DNA of 64,000 bases from Dermanyssus gallinae (Eukaryota > Arthropoda > Arachnida > Mesostigmata > Dermanyssidae), in the NCBI GenBank assembly GCA_003439945.1, contig QVRM01004868.1, positions 581,001-645,000 on the forward strand, given 5' to 3'. Below the pieces are notes generated by a model that was not told the DNA's origin, did no database searches, and saw only the letters and a list, made by a program, of their open reading frames with translations. The first letter of the stretch is position 1, and each line of letters starts with the position of its first letter. Positions 1 through 11,165 of the stretch are shown here, one piece after another. Made by a program: the position numbers and the translations under genes.

Positions 1-1
1 C

Positions 2-139
2 CACGAATGTACACTAGCAGAGGATTTAGTACTGGACAAGATGCCGTTCAGTACACAAATCTTAAAGGCCTACAGAGAATTTAGAGAAACCCGCAACATG
101 GCATTTGTAATGAGTCTCTATGTCGTGTATATGTAATAT
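2..139 (+). pseudogene. partial open frame entering from left edge, possibly LINE tail
   Basis: A frame is open from the window edge to a TAA at 137-139 (45 codons). The ending, with FSTQILKAYREFRETRNM near the stop, loosely resembles the last helix region of jockey/CR1-type reverse transcriptase ORFs, but no catalytic motif is inside the window. It may equally be a chance open frame. I would not assign a function from this piece. Confidence 0.2.
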
Positions 140-277
140 TGTGGCGAGTGCAATATCGGACGTCACCACATACTCACTTGCTCGTTTATTGAAACATCGT
201 CACTACAATCAAGTGTCAACGAGATTCTTAGCCTACACAATAATATGTGAACTTTTGTACTATACTACCAATTCATT

Positions 278-757
278 GTGAATAAACAATTCCAACATTT
301 GATGAGAGCTTCACTACCACCACCCGAAATTCTGCATAAAGAAAATACCTCATGGACAAGCTTAAAACAAGCTTTTTCATCAGAGATTCCTCGCAAGTTT
401 TCAGCCTTCTCCTGTAAAGTTATTTGTTCCTTGCGTATGGCCAGCTTGAATGTGCCTACGGAGACAGGTTTTAGGCACTCTCAGTGTCTTCAGCTGCTTC
501 TGTTTGCGCGATGCAATCCAACAAGTAAGTTGATATCTTCTGAATCATCACCAATTCTTGGCCATCTTCATGTGCTTTACCGCGCTTCGAGTTTGTCCTC
601 CGCAGTTTGCACCGCGAAGACTACAACGATTGCGAAAAATGTGCGACACAGGCTAGCGTTGAATCTGGCACATGTAAGTGAGAGTTGGCGTCTTCCAGCT
701 TCGCCCATGGAGTCAGGTGGCTTCGCGCTGTCGTCGTTGCTTCAGGTGAAGAGTTAG
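278..757 (+). other. unassigned 159-codon open frame
   Basis: The frame runs from ATG 278 to TAG 757 without a domain I recognise. The translation is serine- and leucine-rich and lacks compositional signs of a real exon. An overlapping frame reads HREDYNDCEKCATQ around 605-650, which looks slightly more protein-like. It lies just upstream of the mariner and the R2-clade LINE and could be decayed transposon sequence. Chance is a fair alternative. The stretch 140-277 shows nothing else. Confidence 0.12.
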
Positions 758-900
758 CGAAACAGCGCGAAACATTAACAAACCGTCAAACTAGAAAAAA
801 CCGGCAGCTATAATTAGTGCTTTGCATTTCACTATGGGAAACGACCCATCACTCCTCACCATCAACCTTTCGACTGCTAGCAGTCAAAATATTATGGTGA

Positions 901-1930
901 TTGGCCGTTGCGATTTCGTTTGATCGCTTTTCCCGTTTCACCCAAGTGAAAACTGAGTTAGACGAGGTGTACAGTGACTCTGTGCCATGGTTTGCCACTG
1001 TTTCCAACTCGATTAATGAGATAAAAAGAGGTCGCAGGAGCACCGTGGATGAACTACGTTCAGGACGCCCAAAAACGGTAACTGATGAGAAAACCGTGGA
1101 AAAAATGCGGAAAAGCGTGGCCGCAGATAAGCGAGTGAACATTAGGGAGATAGCGGAGGCCTTGGGGATTAGTTTGGGTAGTGTGCATTTCATCCTGCAC
1201 GAGAACTTGAAGACGAAAAAGCTCAGAGCAAAATGGGTGCCGCATTCGCTCAACCAAGGCCAAAAAGACGCGCATGTTTCCGCTTCACAGCGAAATTTGG
1301 CCAAGATGTCGAAAAATCCGTCGGATATTTGGCGCAGATTCGTGTCCGTCGATGAAAGCTGGGTCCATTACTACACTCCCGAGACCCAAGAAGCATCTTG
1401 CCACTGGTGTGCACCTGGTGAAGGACCTCCGAAGAGAGTGCGGACAACGGCATCGGCCGGAAAGATGATGGCTACGGTTTTTTAGGACCAACGTGGAATA
1501 ATTCTGGTCGACTACCTTGAGAGCGGTAAATCGATCACGGGAGAATATTATGCAAGACTGTTGGACTGTCTGAAGCATGAACTCATCGTGAAACGGCCCG
1601 CTTTGCAGAAGGAGGTTGTCCTGTTTTACCAGGACCATGCTCCTGCACCCAAATCGCGGCAAGCATCGGCAAAACTAGCCCAACTGAGGTTCGAACTTAT
1701 TGAACAACCTTCCTATTCTCCAGACCTGGCCCTCTCTGATTATTTTTGTACTCTTCGGACATTTGAAGAATAGTCTCGGTGAAAAGCGTTTTTCCAGCAA
1801 TAAAGAAGTTAAGGCTGCTGTCAATGCCTATTTTCAGTCTAAAGACGCGGAATTCTACTCCAGAGGTATAAATGCTCTGAAATCTCGGTGGGAAACGTGT
1901 ATTGAGCTGTTCGGGGAGTATATCGAATAA
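901..1930 (+). pseudogene. mariner DD34D transposase, broken
   Basis: This is the transposase of a mariner-family cut-and-paste DNA transposon, which in a working copy binds the terminal repeats and moves the element into TA sites. The helix-turn-helix part ends in NEIKRGRRSTVDELRSGRPK. The catalytic triad is visible: first Asp in FVSVDESWVHYYTPE, second Asp in LFYQDHAPAPKS, third Asp in YSPDLALSDY, with 34 residues between the second and third, which is the DD34D signature. The C-terminus (SLGEKRFSSN to CIELFGEYIE) follows in a shifted frame. Breaks: an in-frame TAG at 1483-1485 where the family has WDQRGI, and a one-base frameshift near 1740-1750. The extreme N-terminus is poorly conserved. 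Clear terminal inverted repeats were not found. Dead copy. Confidence 0.88.
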
Positions 1931-1997
1931 GAAAAATTAAAAACAAGATTTGGAAAATTCTTGGTTTTCTGTTTAAGAACTTGTTCTTCTTTCTCAG

Positions 1998-3548
1998 GCG
2001 CATAAGGATCTGGTTGAAGACCTCCGTAAAAAGGGGTCTCAACTGGATTCCAACCCTGACGGATCTGAGCTTCCTGGGTCTAGTCGGCCTCGATACTCTG
2101 AATCAGATGGCCCCTATAATCCGTCCCAAAAGTATATTTCTATATCCAAAATACAAGCCCTCACAAACACATTTACCAACCGCAACATACTTTCAACAGA
2201 CCTTACTCATCTGTCAAATATAATTTGCTATCGCCTTAAACGACTTTCTGAACAAACACTTTGCACACACTGTCGTGCCTTTAGAGAAACACCTGCCACT
2301 GAAGCGCGAGTATCTCCAAGGCAACAGCGATGTCAAGACTACGCAACCACTCAAAAACTTTTTAGCCAAAACCGACCCAAATGCGCTCACGAGGTGCTGG
2401 ACGGCAAACACACCATACACAACATGCAGGCCACCGAAGTTGTAGAACACTGTGCCAACACGATGGCACAACCACCCCCTGAACTACTCCTTTGCCCCGT
2501 ATACACTCCCAACTCTGATCTCTTCGAGGTTTCCCTCCGTATCTCCCTAAAGGAAACCTAAGTAGCTCTTCGCGGACCTTCTAAAGCACTAGGCTTGAAC
2601 GGGATTTGTCGTTCGTCTCTCCGTAAACCTCCGTTAGAAGTAGTCTGTTGTCTTCTTAACATACTATTAATTAGCGATATTGCCACAGCCCATGGAACTG
2701 CTCGCTTAGCGTTCATCCCTAGAATTAACAATGCCATATCCCAAAGCGATCGGCGACCCCTATCTATTAGCTCATACTTACAACGAACGCTTAACAAAAT
2801 TCTCTCTAGACACCTCCAGAACTCTATTAAGCTTCTCCCAATCGAGCGAGCGTTTCTCCCCTATAATGGTACCTTCGAGAATCTTGCGGTTCTGGATGGC
2901 ATCCTTAACGATGCCAAGTCTGCAGGACGTGAGCTCAGACTCGCCTCAATTGACCTCCGTAAGGCGTTCGACATGGAGAGTCATGACTCCGTCCTGTGGT
3001 TACTTCGGACTCGCGGATACCCGGAGGTATTCATTAATTATATCGAACGCTTGTACCTCTCATCTAAAACTCTCATAGAATTTGGACAAGAATGTCGCAC
3101 ATTTCGGTCAACTAGGGGTGTTAGGCAGGGAGATCCTCTGTCCCCCCTTTTATTTCATCTAGATCACGACGACATTTTTTTAAAATTAGACAAAACTAAT
3201 ATCGGGTACCAACTTACTGATGACTTCCGCCTTATGGGTTTAGCCTTTGCGGATAATCTCATCCTCCTAGCCTCCACGAAATCTACTTTCCAACGGCTCC
3301 TTAATATTGCGGACCTCCTTTTGAAATCCCGATGCCTTGTAATTAATACTAATAAAAGCCCTACTATCTCCCACCTATTTAATAGGAAAGAAGGTGAAGG
3401 TTTTATCAATACCGTACCAGAGTTTAACGTTGAAGATCGGCAGTTGCCAGCTAAAGGTATGAGCGATCGATGGAGATATCTGGGAGTCGACTTTGACAGC
3501 AATGGCAGAGTTGACTCCACCAAGAATATAGTCCTCAAATGTTTTTAA
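1998..3548 (+). pseudogene. R2-clade reverse transcriptase region of LINE A1
   Basis: The reading is continuous apart from TAA at 2559-2561. Motif A reads ASIDLRKAFDMESHD, motif B STRGVRQGDPLSPLLF, and motif C GLAFADNLILLAS. Motif C should contain two adjacent Asp residues; the second is Asn here, so the polymerase would be inactive even without the stop. Upstream, GPSKALGLNGI matches the usual 'APGPDGI' block poorly. The order and wording place it in the R2 clade. The frame ends in a TAA at 3546-3548, where the sequence jumps to a later part of the protein. Confidence 0.85.
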
Positions 3549-4553
3549 GTCGAAATGTCTTAACCTCGAAAACTCGGTGCCGAACGTCTACCTGTACACG
3601 CACACATCACACAACGGTTTAGACATTCCCCTGCCTCCAAACGTTTATTCCTAGACTCCGCCTCTACCGTCTGACAGCACTACAACACTCCACGCACCCT
3701 GCGATCCAATGGATGCTAACCACCGAGCACTTCAAAAAAGACCTTACGAAAACAAGACTTCTTTGCGAGCGCTTAGGAATCTCCATTGAGACCGCTACAC
3801 AAGAGACCGATCACTGGTCTCAACATCTACACAACACGTGCGATGGGGCATATTAAAAAAAAACCACGCGAAACGCCCTTTGTACATTACTGGATTAAGG
3901 GTATGCCCTACCTATCTGGTAAGGAGTATTTAAACCTACTAAAGTTCAGGATCAACGCACTACCAACGCATGCCAGATTGGCCAGGAGACGCCCGGGCTA
4001 CAACATTAGTTGTAGGCACGGGTGTCGTGCTCCTGAGACGTTGGCTCATGTCGCTCAGATGTGCGATACAACACACAAACAAACAATACAGAGACATGAC
4101 GACGTCTGTGATCGCGTGGCGCGTTTTCTCTGCGAGAGGGGTCATGAGGTGGTTCGTTAGCGAGTATTCCGTCGACCGGGCACACCGGGGTTAAAGCCAG
4201 ACCTAATAACAACGCCTACCGAGGTCTGGGTCTTAGATGCCGAGGTTTTGCGGCCCGAATAGGGACCTCGCAAAAGCACGGCAGGACAAGATCACCAAAT
4301 ATGACGTCGAGTTCCTAAGAGCGGCGCTCCCCGACCCGCAAAAACCTCGCAGATTCGGATCCATCACTATCTCTATGAGTGGTGTATGGGACTCCGAATC
4401 TGCGAGTACGCTCTTGGGGCTCGGCGTCACGAAGAGGAATCTTATGGATCTTACCGTCTTAACGTTGCAAGGAACCTTGAGGATATACCGCTCGCATCGG
4501 GTCCATAAGAGCGGGGGCTACCATCAAGCAAGGACACGGACAGCTGATTCTTA
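3549..4553 (+). pseudogene. zinc knuckle and RLE endonuclease of LINE A1
   Basis: The C-terminal part of the R2-clade ORF is scattered over at least three frames. One open piece (3786-4160) carries the knuckle CRHGCRAPETLAHVAQMC (C-X3-C-X7-H-X4-C) followed by a conserved RHDDVCDRVARFL block. After a stop at 4158-4160 comes LKPDLITTPTEVWVLDAEV, the 'KPD ... D' core of the restriction-like endonuclease, then the conserved lysine region around AKARQDKITKYD in a shifted frame. In a working element this nuclease nicks the target and primes reverse transcription. The many frame changes make this an old copy. Confidence 0.82.
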
Positions 4554-4655
4554 ACCTCACGTGACACCTTTTTACCACAATTTTTATTCAGGCGAGCACT
4601 GCCGAGTATGCAAACGTATTGCAAATGATTAATAAATCATCACAATATTTTATCT

Positions 4656-4807
<152 letters not shown>

Positions 4808-4821
4808 CTTCTCTTTTCTAG

Positions 4822-5011
4822 GTGGGCTCTTATTTTAGATGGCCTAAATTTCCGATCTGGGTGTTACACACACGCGGACACTTCGCGATATTATTTAGCA
4901 CAGATATAGACCTGTTGTATAGACAAGAAGGTGAAAATCGCGTGTTTCAAGTGTATTACTGCGACCCGCTAGTAAGGGACGCGTCGGAGGCAATTACTGG
5001 CTATGAGATAG
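4822..5011 (+). CDS. internal exon of a MINDY-3/4-like (FAM188) deubiquitinase
   Basis: This is a candidate host exon of 190 nt, bounded by a pyrimidine-rich acceptor (CTTCTCTTTTCTAG, ending 4821) and a consensus donor (ATAG|GTAAGT at 5011/5012). The translation starts [20 protein letters not shown] and continues [20 protein letters not shown] and [15 protein letters not shown]. It starts in phase 0 and ends in phase 1. MINDY-3/4 proteins are cysteine proteases that cleave lysine-48-linked ubiquitin chains; the block 'P+FPIWV......HF.VLF' with the catalytic His is their C-terminal signature, and His is present here in GHFAILF. No matching upstream or downstream exon was recognised in the window, so neighbours are presumably separated by large repeat-filled introns, or this is a stranded gene relic. 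Assignment rests on my memory of the family motif. Confidence 0.65.
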
Positions 5012-5077
5012 GTAAGTCACGAATTACTTTGCCTGTGAGTTATGTAATTACAGCTATTGTATACATTAGAGTGTTGG

Positions 5078-5079
<2 letters not shown>

Positions 5080-5126
<47 letters not shown>
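5080..5126. repeat. (TA)n microsatellite
   Basis: About 46 bases of uninterrupted TA repeats, 70 bases downstream of the MINDY-like exon donor. Confidence 0.97.
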
Positions 5127-5129
<3 letters not shown>

Positions 5130-6396
5130 AAATATCAAATACGATTGTGCTGCAGATGAAGTTATACTAAATAAATGCAGCACACGTTGACAAAATAGTG
5201 TTGTTTATTGCCGCTCAAGGTTCGATACTTTGGTGATCCCGCAACGCGGACCGGATCCTGCGCTTTTGCGCGCCTAATTTATTATAATAAATATTAGCAG
5301 ACCAGACCTTTCGACACTTTTTTTGGGAGGAGGAGGTATTAAATGCAGTTACGCATTATCGCTACGAGTCTCTATCTCTAGCAGTGTGGGACTCGACCCC
5401 GACGGTTGGATGTTACTCCGTTAACACCCATACCCACTAAACGCACCTCCCCTTTTAAGCTTCACTGTCTGATAGCCCAGATCTTCATAAAAAAAAACAG
5501 TACTATGGACTAGACCTTTTGACATGCCTGTCAGACAGCGGCGGATGTTAAAAACAACGACAAACAATCATGTGAATCTAACACATTTTGTTTATATGGG
5601 ACCGTCTTCTCCGGTCCGATATATATATATATATATATCTGATATGTGTACGATACGTGTGTGCCTTACAGATCGGGACAAGCTAGCGAGTCCTCAGGAG
5701 CGTGACCAGGTTGCGAGATGCATTAGTTTAATATGGCCTTTCATGAGAATTCGAAGGTTGAATTCAAGCGAGATCTCATATGGAGAAATGCGATCATTGT
5801 GGCCTATAATGTAATGTGCTAATCGTTGTGACTCAATTGGCGATAGGTGTCCCAACGATGACCTTTCAGTTCGGTCACAGACACGTGTGGAACCGCGACG
5901 GCAATCCAAAAAGAGCCCCCAAAAGGACATGTTCATATAAACTTAATGAAACATTTGACTAGCAAATTCAGATAATATATATATATATATATATATATGT
6001 CGCGAGGGCCATAACTAATAGCTTAATCATTTGTGTTCTGATGCAAACCTAATATACTGCTGCAATTAGCTGCAAAACCAGTAGAAAACTTTAGAAGCAA
6101 CTTCCGAACGTCTAAACGTGACTTTACAAGCACAGATGTCGGCTCAGATTAAGTGCTGTATCTGACCTGGCTAGCTGCAGTTTTATGATTATTTGCTGTA
6201 GATACTCGCCCGTAGAGAACAAGCTACGATAGTTTACTTGCCTGGAAAGCCACTGGCATCCTGGCTTTGGTCTTCGATAAAAGGTTTTGTGCTTGTAGTT
6301 TTTATTGAGTTAGGAGACACACATAGACAGTAGCATAAATAAGATTAAATACGCGCTCTCAGGTGTTGAAACGCATTAAATTATAAATAAATAAAT
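5127..6396. other. unassigned intergenic or intronic DNA
   Basis: No coding frame is convincing. The stretch holds short (TA)n tracts near 5621-5638 and 5975-5998, and on the minus strand a LINE-type 3' hairpin motif (5383-5445, listed separately). At about 5220-5260 the wording TTTGGTGATCCC recalls the start of a retrotransposon internal region after an LTR, but no LTR pair is visible. Confidence 0.4.
5383..5445 (-). repeat. LINE-type 3' hairpin motif with enlarged loop
   Basis: On the minus strand the sequence reads TTTAGTGGGTA, then about 40 bases, then GAGTCCCACACT. The two halves form the stem AGTGGG/CCCACACT shared with the 3' regions of LINE F, LINE F2 and the R1-clade LINE I. This is probably the remnant of a 5'-truncated LINE end; no coding part is attached. 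Confidence 0.45.
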
Positions 6397-6427
6397 ATAT
6401 ATTTATATATATAAATATATATATATA

Positions 6428-6500
<73 letters not shown>
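6397..6500. repeat. (TA)n-rich tract at 5' junction of LINE C
   Basis: AT-only DNA made of ATATATA blocks with AAAAAAAA and AAATA interruptions. The coding sequence of the truncated LINE C begins immediately at its right edge. Confidence 0.95.
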
Positions 6501-6501
<1 letters not shown>

Positions 6502-7825
6502 ATCTGTTATGAGCTTTGTAAATGACGTATGTTAGTCTTAAGAAGAAGAAAACGGTTGCTGCTCTGTTTGTTGACTTGAGAAAGACGTTTGATACCGTCA
6601 ACATCAATAGTTTGATTACGAAACTAAGAGCTTATGAAGCTGACGAACGGTTTCAATCGTGGGTACGTTCTTTTACATCAGAGGAACAACAAATGGTACA
6701 AATGATTGGGCAGAAGTTTTCAGATGTCGAGAACAGAGCAGCTAGAGTGGCTCAAGGAAGTATCGGCGGTCCACTGCTGTTCAATATATTTATCAACGAT
6801 ATATTTGAAATACCAATACACGGCCGACTGACCCTATTTGATGATGATACCACAGCGCCTCTTTATCGGCGATTCACCACAAGAGGTAGAGCAGATAATT
6901 AAAGAAGACCTTAAGCGACTCTCAGATTGGTTTTGAGCCAATTGCTTGTCCGTGAATTGGTCGAAGACCGGTGTTATCCTGTTCTTATCACAGAGTATGA
7001 ACCACGAGACATTTAAATGCGGAAACCACACTCTTCGCATGGTAAATGAGACAAAAATCTTAGGCTTTGTCTTGGATTCCAGATTATCAGCAAAAGCTCA
7101 TACAAATCACATTCGTAAAAAACGTTGTAGGGAGCATCGCTGCCTTGTTGTTCAAGAGCCGTAATATTCTGCCCCGGGACTGTCTGCTCGCCATGTACTG
7201 AGCCCACGTCCATAGTTATCTGACCTACGCAGTTGAAATATTTGGAATGCCTTATATGCGTTTTTTGTCCGTTACATCGCCTGCAAAAAGAGCCTTGCGC
7301 GTAATATTGGTATGTCCACCATGGGAATCCATGCGTTATAAATACGTAGAGATGTCGAGTCTGCCTTACCCTATGCAAATATAGAGATGGTTGTCGTAAC
7401 TGAGATCAAACGAATCTTAATGGGACTTCATCCCAACCTGCTCAATCTTTCCCATTCGACATCAACCATGAACACAAGGGGATCACACACACACACATAC
7501 AACTTCTCATCTTGTCTGCAGCTTCACGTAACCAATCTCGTTTCTCAATATCAAATATCGGTGCCACATATTGGAACAAGCTCCCCCCAGATGTGCGCGC
7601 AACCTCTTTTTTGACAATATTCAAACAAAATGCTAAGCAATACTATTTTGGTACCTTACTCGAATATAATTACCGAATACGATACTAAGCATAATGACAA
7701 TAAATCAAATTTTAAGAAGACATGCAATATAAACACTCCATACTAGCCTTTGATGGCGTTAAGAAGCTGTGAGCCCATGTACAAATGTACCAACCACTCA
7801 TGAGAATAATAAAACCTATCTATCT
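6501..7825 (+). mobile_element. LINE C1: 5'-truncated CR1/L2/jockey-type LINE with (ATCT)n tail
   Basis: The reverse transcriptase starts mid-domain. Motif A reads AALFVDLRKTFDTVN, motif B VAQGSIGGPLLFNIFINDI (the usual PQGS is AQGS here), motif C FDDDTTAPLY (the usual YADD is degraded). Downstream in shifted frames are LSVNWSKTGVILF, ILGFVLDSRLSAKAHTNHI and, near 7570-7680, the terminal block YWNKLPPDVRATSFLTIFK typical of this group. The 3' end reads AATAAAACCTATCTATCT at about 7807-7825. The same 3' end recurs on the minus strand at 42017-42106, which fixes the terminus. Several stops and frameshifts make it inactive. The 5' end lies at the edge of the (TA)n tract. Confidence 0.8.
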
Positions 7826-8558
7826 CACGAGGAGCCTAGCCACTGCCTAGATACTATTGACCGCAATCGGCTTCTTGTCATGGAACGAGGTTTTCTTGCA
7901 CGATCACATAGACGAGATGATGACGAGCACATTGGCTGGCCTCATCGGAAAGCTTCAATCAGCTACGCTAGGCTCAAACAAAGTAAACCAAAAATAAAGT
8001 TGCAAATAAGCCTTGCTAAATTAAGTTTTATAGGTTTCACGTTTTAGGTATTGCGTCGGTAAACGTCGAGGTAGGTCAGCCCGAGGTCAGGTAGGTAGGA
8101 TAAGATAACCCAGAACTGGGGTATAAAGGCTCGAAAAACGTTTCACTAAGTTTACTTCGACCAACAGACAGCACATTCGACAGCACAGCTCTCTCCGCAA
8201 CTTCTCCGCAAGTTAAAACGTTTGTGCATTCACATCCGTACAGCGCGGTCGGTGGTATTTTTGGACGACGTCACCCGTAAGTAAAGGTTGGTAATCAACC
8301 GTTAAGTCAGCCACATTGTCCCGCATTGTCTGATGTGTTTTCTGTGTGTGTGTGTGTGTGGGGTGTGTTTTAATTTGTTTAGTTTTTGTGATTTGACTTA
8401 ACAAAATACCTGCCACCCCGCGCCTACCCCCAAATATCTTGGATATGCAAATGCCTTGTGTAAGTTCATGATCCTGTTTGCTCGAGTAACTTCCATGCTG
8501 TATTGCAGTTAATTGTTGACGGCAATCGGATGTGTTCTGAAAATGGCATAATGCTCTT
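7826..8558. other. unassigned DNA with promoter-like part
   Basis: No gene recognised. It contains a TATA-box region (8122-8127, listed separately), a donor-like GTAAGTAA at about 8279, and a (TG)n tract near 8343-8360. Confidence 0.4.
8122..8148 (+). promoter_or_regulatory. possible TATA-type core promoter
   Basis: GGGGTATAAAGGC gives a good TATA box at 8122-8127. An initiator-like TCACTA follows at 8143-8148, 21 bases further on, slightly closer than usual. A consensus splice donor (CACCC|GTAAGT) lies about 130 bases downstream, so this could be the start of a short non-coding first exon or of a decayed retroelement. Sequence words only; transcription is not shown. Confidence 0.25.
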
Positions 8559-9193
8559 ACTCTCTAAATGAGTGTTTGGCTTTGACTATAAGTTTAACGA
8601 CTGCGTTTTACCAACGCTCTCTTATGCACGTGACCTAGGTGTATACATTACGCCTGATCTCGATGTTGCCTCCACATGACCCATATTGCGGAAGCATCTT
8701 TGCGCCTTGTATGCCATATCTTCCGCAACTGAATCCTAACGACCCCTCATGTATACATTTGTTTTTTTTCCCGAACGTACATATTGCTCTTTTGTGTGGA
8801 AGCCCCCTCTGCTAGGGAGGTTAGTGGAAGTCGTCCTGAGGCGTCTCCGGTTCAGGTGTCCTCAAAGCGGCGTGTCAGCTGGCATTGTTTTTAGTATAGA
8901 CTCACTTTGCTTATCGGATGGCGATTGAGCGCATGCAAAGTCAAATTGTACCAGCCTATCTGGCGATTCGTTAGGTTCCCCTTGCAGGACGGCGCATGTT
9001 GAAAACAGTATATATGACTATGATAAATTGTAGCGCACCTCTGTATGTGATAATAGGCATGTTATTTTATGTTATAGCGTAGGCGAAAAGTTAGTAAAGT
9101 CAACTGAATAGAAGTATCTTAGCGCAACTGACGAACATTTCCGGTGGCTGTAAGGTATAAACTTAAATTCAATACAATACAATACAAATAACT
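8559..9193 (+). mobile_element. LINE D: 3' end of a CR1/L2-type LINE with (AATAC)n tail
   Basis: Near 8610 the frame reads SYARDLGVYITPDLDVAS, the block after the YADD motif of CR1/L2/jockey-type reverse transcriptases. Near 8765-8800 it reads FPERTYCSFVWKPPL, the 'Y.R..LEYCS.VW.P' block. The end carries three copies of AATAC (about 9170-9187), a tail type common in this group. Stops and frameshifts are frequent and only the C-terminal third remains. Confidence 0.65.
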
Positions 9194-9249
9194 CATGTAT
9201 TTAAAAAGGGGTCAAACAAGGGAAATGAATTGCTCGCATTCGCGGGCTG

Positions 9250-10097
9250 GACGAGCTGTTCGCCAAACAAATGAGTGGTTAACGACTGCCACACTGGCAA
9301 TTTCGGGCGGTTGAATAGAACCGCGACTCCGTAGGCTGTTTGATTGCACGTGGTAGTATATATAAATCAGATCATTGCGTATGAGATCTTTAAAAACGCG
9401 GTAGTCAACACGACGTTAGTACTTCGCGCTTTGGACACTTAAGATTACGACTCTGTCACGCGTCAAGTTGCTTACCTTCTTGAAACTCTCTTTAAAAACT
9501 TGTCCTGAATACGCTGCAGCAAACATATATTCTTGTCGTAGAAAGGTGCCCACACGTGAGCACAGTATGACTAGTCTGGCACTACGAGGGCTTTATAGAG
9601 GCGCAAGTAGTTGGGAGGCATCTTGAGGATGAGAATACCCTCAGTATAAGATTGCTGAGTCGAGAGGCAGCCTTTGTTGAGTCGGCAATGTGTGCCCGAA
9701 ACTGTATATGCCTATCGAACGTAACTCCTAGGTCCTTGTAGGATGTTACCTCAGGTATAGGGAAATATTTTAGCTGATACTTGAAGTTGTCGGGAGCTGT
9801 CTTCAGGACGGCGCACTTCGGAACGGAGATTACCATATCATTTAGCTCACACCAGGTGGCAATACTATTAATGGCTGCTTGAATATTCAGGCAATCCTCG
9901 TGTCCTTTAATCCGGGCATATATTTTTAGATTGTCTGCAGACATTTTGTATGTTATGTTTAGGTTGCGTAAACGTACACCCAAGTCCTGAGCAAAGATTA
10001 TATACATAAGTGGGCCTAAGCAAGACCCTTGAGGAAAATTATTTTCGTGCCGAGTTCTACCAAATCTCGCAATAAGTACATAACGATATGCATGACC

Positions 10098-10100
<3 letters not shown>
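9250..10100 (-). mobile_element. LINE E: 5'-truncated LINE on minus strand
   Basis: Reading leftward from the (TA)n tract, an open frame of about 170 codons carries PQGSCLGPLMYIIFAQDL (motif B), MSADNLKIYARIKGHEDC (motif C, with ADN for the usual ADD), WCELNDMVISVPKCAVL and YKDLGVTFDRHIQFRAHI. Past a stop near 9582 other frames continue with VVPDYSYCAHVWAPFYDKN. This order is that of CR1/jockey-type reverse transcriptases after motif A. The missing Asp, stops and truncation make it dead. The 5' edge coincides with a (TA)n tract. Confidence 0.75.

Positions 10101-10183
<83 letters not shown>
10101..10183. repeat. (TA)n microsatellite at 5' junction of LINE E
   Basis: About 80 bases of pure TA repeats directly at the 5' end of the minus-strand LINE E. 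Confidence 0.97.
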
Positions 10184-10533
10184 ACCCGATAATTGCAAAA
10201 AACACTAGCAACAGAAATCCAAAAACATTTAATTATTCTGCATGGGGGTTTATTATGGAGGTATAGAGTTTAAAGCTGAAGCCTTTCTGAGGAGTTATTT
10301 TATACGATCTTATGCCGAACGGCCGGAGGCTTTAAGTTTAGGCAACGGCATAAGGAATTAATTGAATTGATGGCGGCCGACAAGAATAAATTGAAAAATA
10401 GCTGTGAATTGTCCGCCCACGCAGAGCGAGTTGAAACGAGTAGCCAAAGGTAAGAGGAGATGAGAGTAGCTAGGTGCTATAGGAGGTTTCGGGAATGCAT
10501 GATGCACATGTGTCACTAGCAGCCTGCGTGACT

Positions 10534-10562
10534 AGTGTGGGACTCACATACCCACTAAACCC
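10534..10562 (-). repeat. 3' hairpin motif of LINE F
   Basis: The minus strand reads TTTAGTGGGTATGTGAGTCC then CACACT. AGTGGG and CCCACACT can pair with a loop of about nine bases. The same motif sits in the 3' region of LINE F2 and of the R1-clade LINE I. Confidence 0.6.
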
Positions 10563-10599
10563 GGCTTCCTCCTCAGCCCCCTTGCTCAGTTTTATTTTG

Positions 10600-11047
10600 G
10601 CCTTACTTCGAAGTCGCGGGAAAGGCGTCTCTGCCGTGGTATCTAGAGCATTCGGTATGATAATATTACATCGAGGTCGTGGGAGCTTTCTGCACTGCAT
10701 AAGTGGTGGTGGTAGCCGTGTACCGAAAAACGCACTATCACATGGCAACTCGGTCGGTGAAGCCCTTTCCACGCGTCGTCCGTCATTGCGGGTGTTATGA
10801 AGATATCAGGGTCTATGTCGGCCAGTTTGTCCTCCTAAAGCTGAATGAACGCCTTGTATGCCTCTGTCTCCTGCAGCCCATACATTATCCGAATGTCTTC
10901 TACGAATAGCGAGGTCCCTATCAGTACATAAATCAGGCGGTTGCGAGCGGAGAAGTGCAGACCCAGCACTCGCTTTAAAAACGTGGGCTTAACTCTCTCC
11001 AGCGTGGCGAGGTCGTTCTTCTTGAGGGGTCGCCATATCAACTGCAC
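10600..11047 (-). pseudogene. C-terminal region of LINE F ORF2
   Basis: The frame 11047-10835 reads TLERVKPTFLKRVLGLHFSA and VEDIRIMYGLQETEAYKAF, then continues past a stop with DPDIFITPAMTDDAWKG and a Cys/His-containing stretch (HVIVRF to YHHHLC). Such a cluster at the ORF2 end is common in APE-type LINEs. It joins directly onto the 3' untranslated part. Confidence 0.6.
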
Positions 11048-11165
11048 TTCGTATGTAGCCGTTGGCGCGACTTAAAGATGGAATAGGCGCAAGGCGGTGT
11101 TGATGGAGAGTTTCTGGGGCGCTTCGATTGTTGTTGACGCAATCAGAGCCTTTCTCACCCGTTAT

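Larger units (their letters stand above)
1998..4640 (+). mobile_element. LINE A1: R2-clade non-LTR retrotransposon, degenerate
   Basis: This is the longest of three related copies (A1, A2, A3). An open reading runs from about 1998 to 3548 with one stop, and carries a linker and reverse transcriptase. From 3549 to 4552 the C-terminal part follows in several frames: a zinc knuckle, then a restriction-like endonuclease (RLE). The 3' untranslated part ends near 4640 (CACAATATTTT) and runs straight into (TA)n. About 50 codons of the thumb region seem deleted between DSTKNI and the SKWFKLENSVPN block seen in A2. No N-terminal fingers or Myb domain were found upstream, where the mariner lies. Flanks are not 28S rDNA. 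Confidence 0.82.

Noticed and set aside
5190..5262. LTR end plus primer-binding-like TTTGGTGATCCC
   Set aside because: No second LTR, no gag or pol nearby; the words alone are too short.
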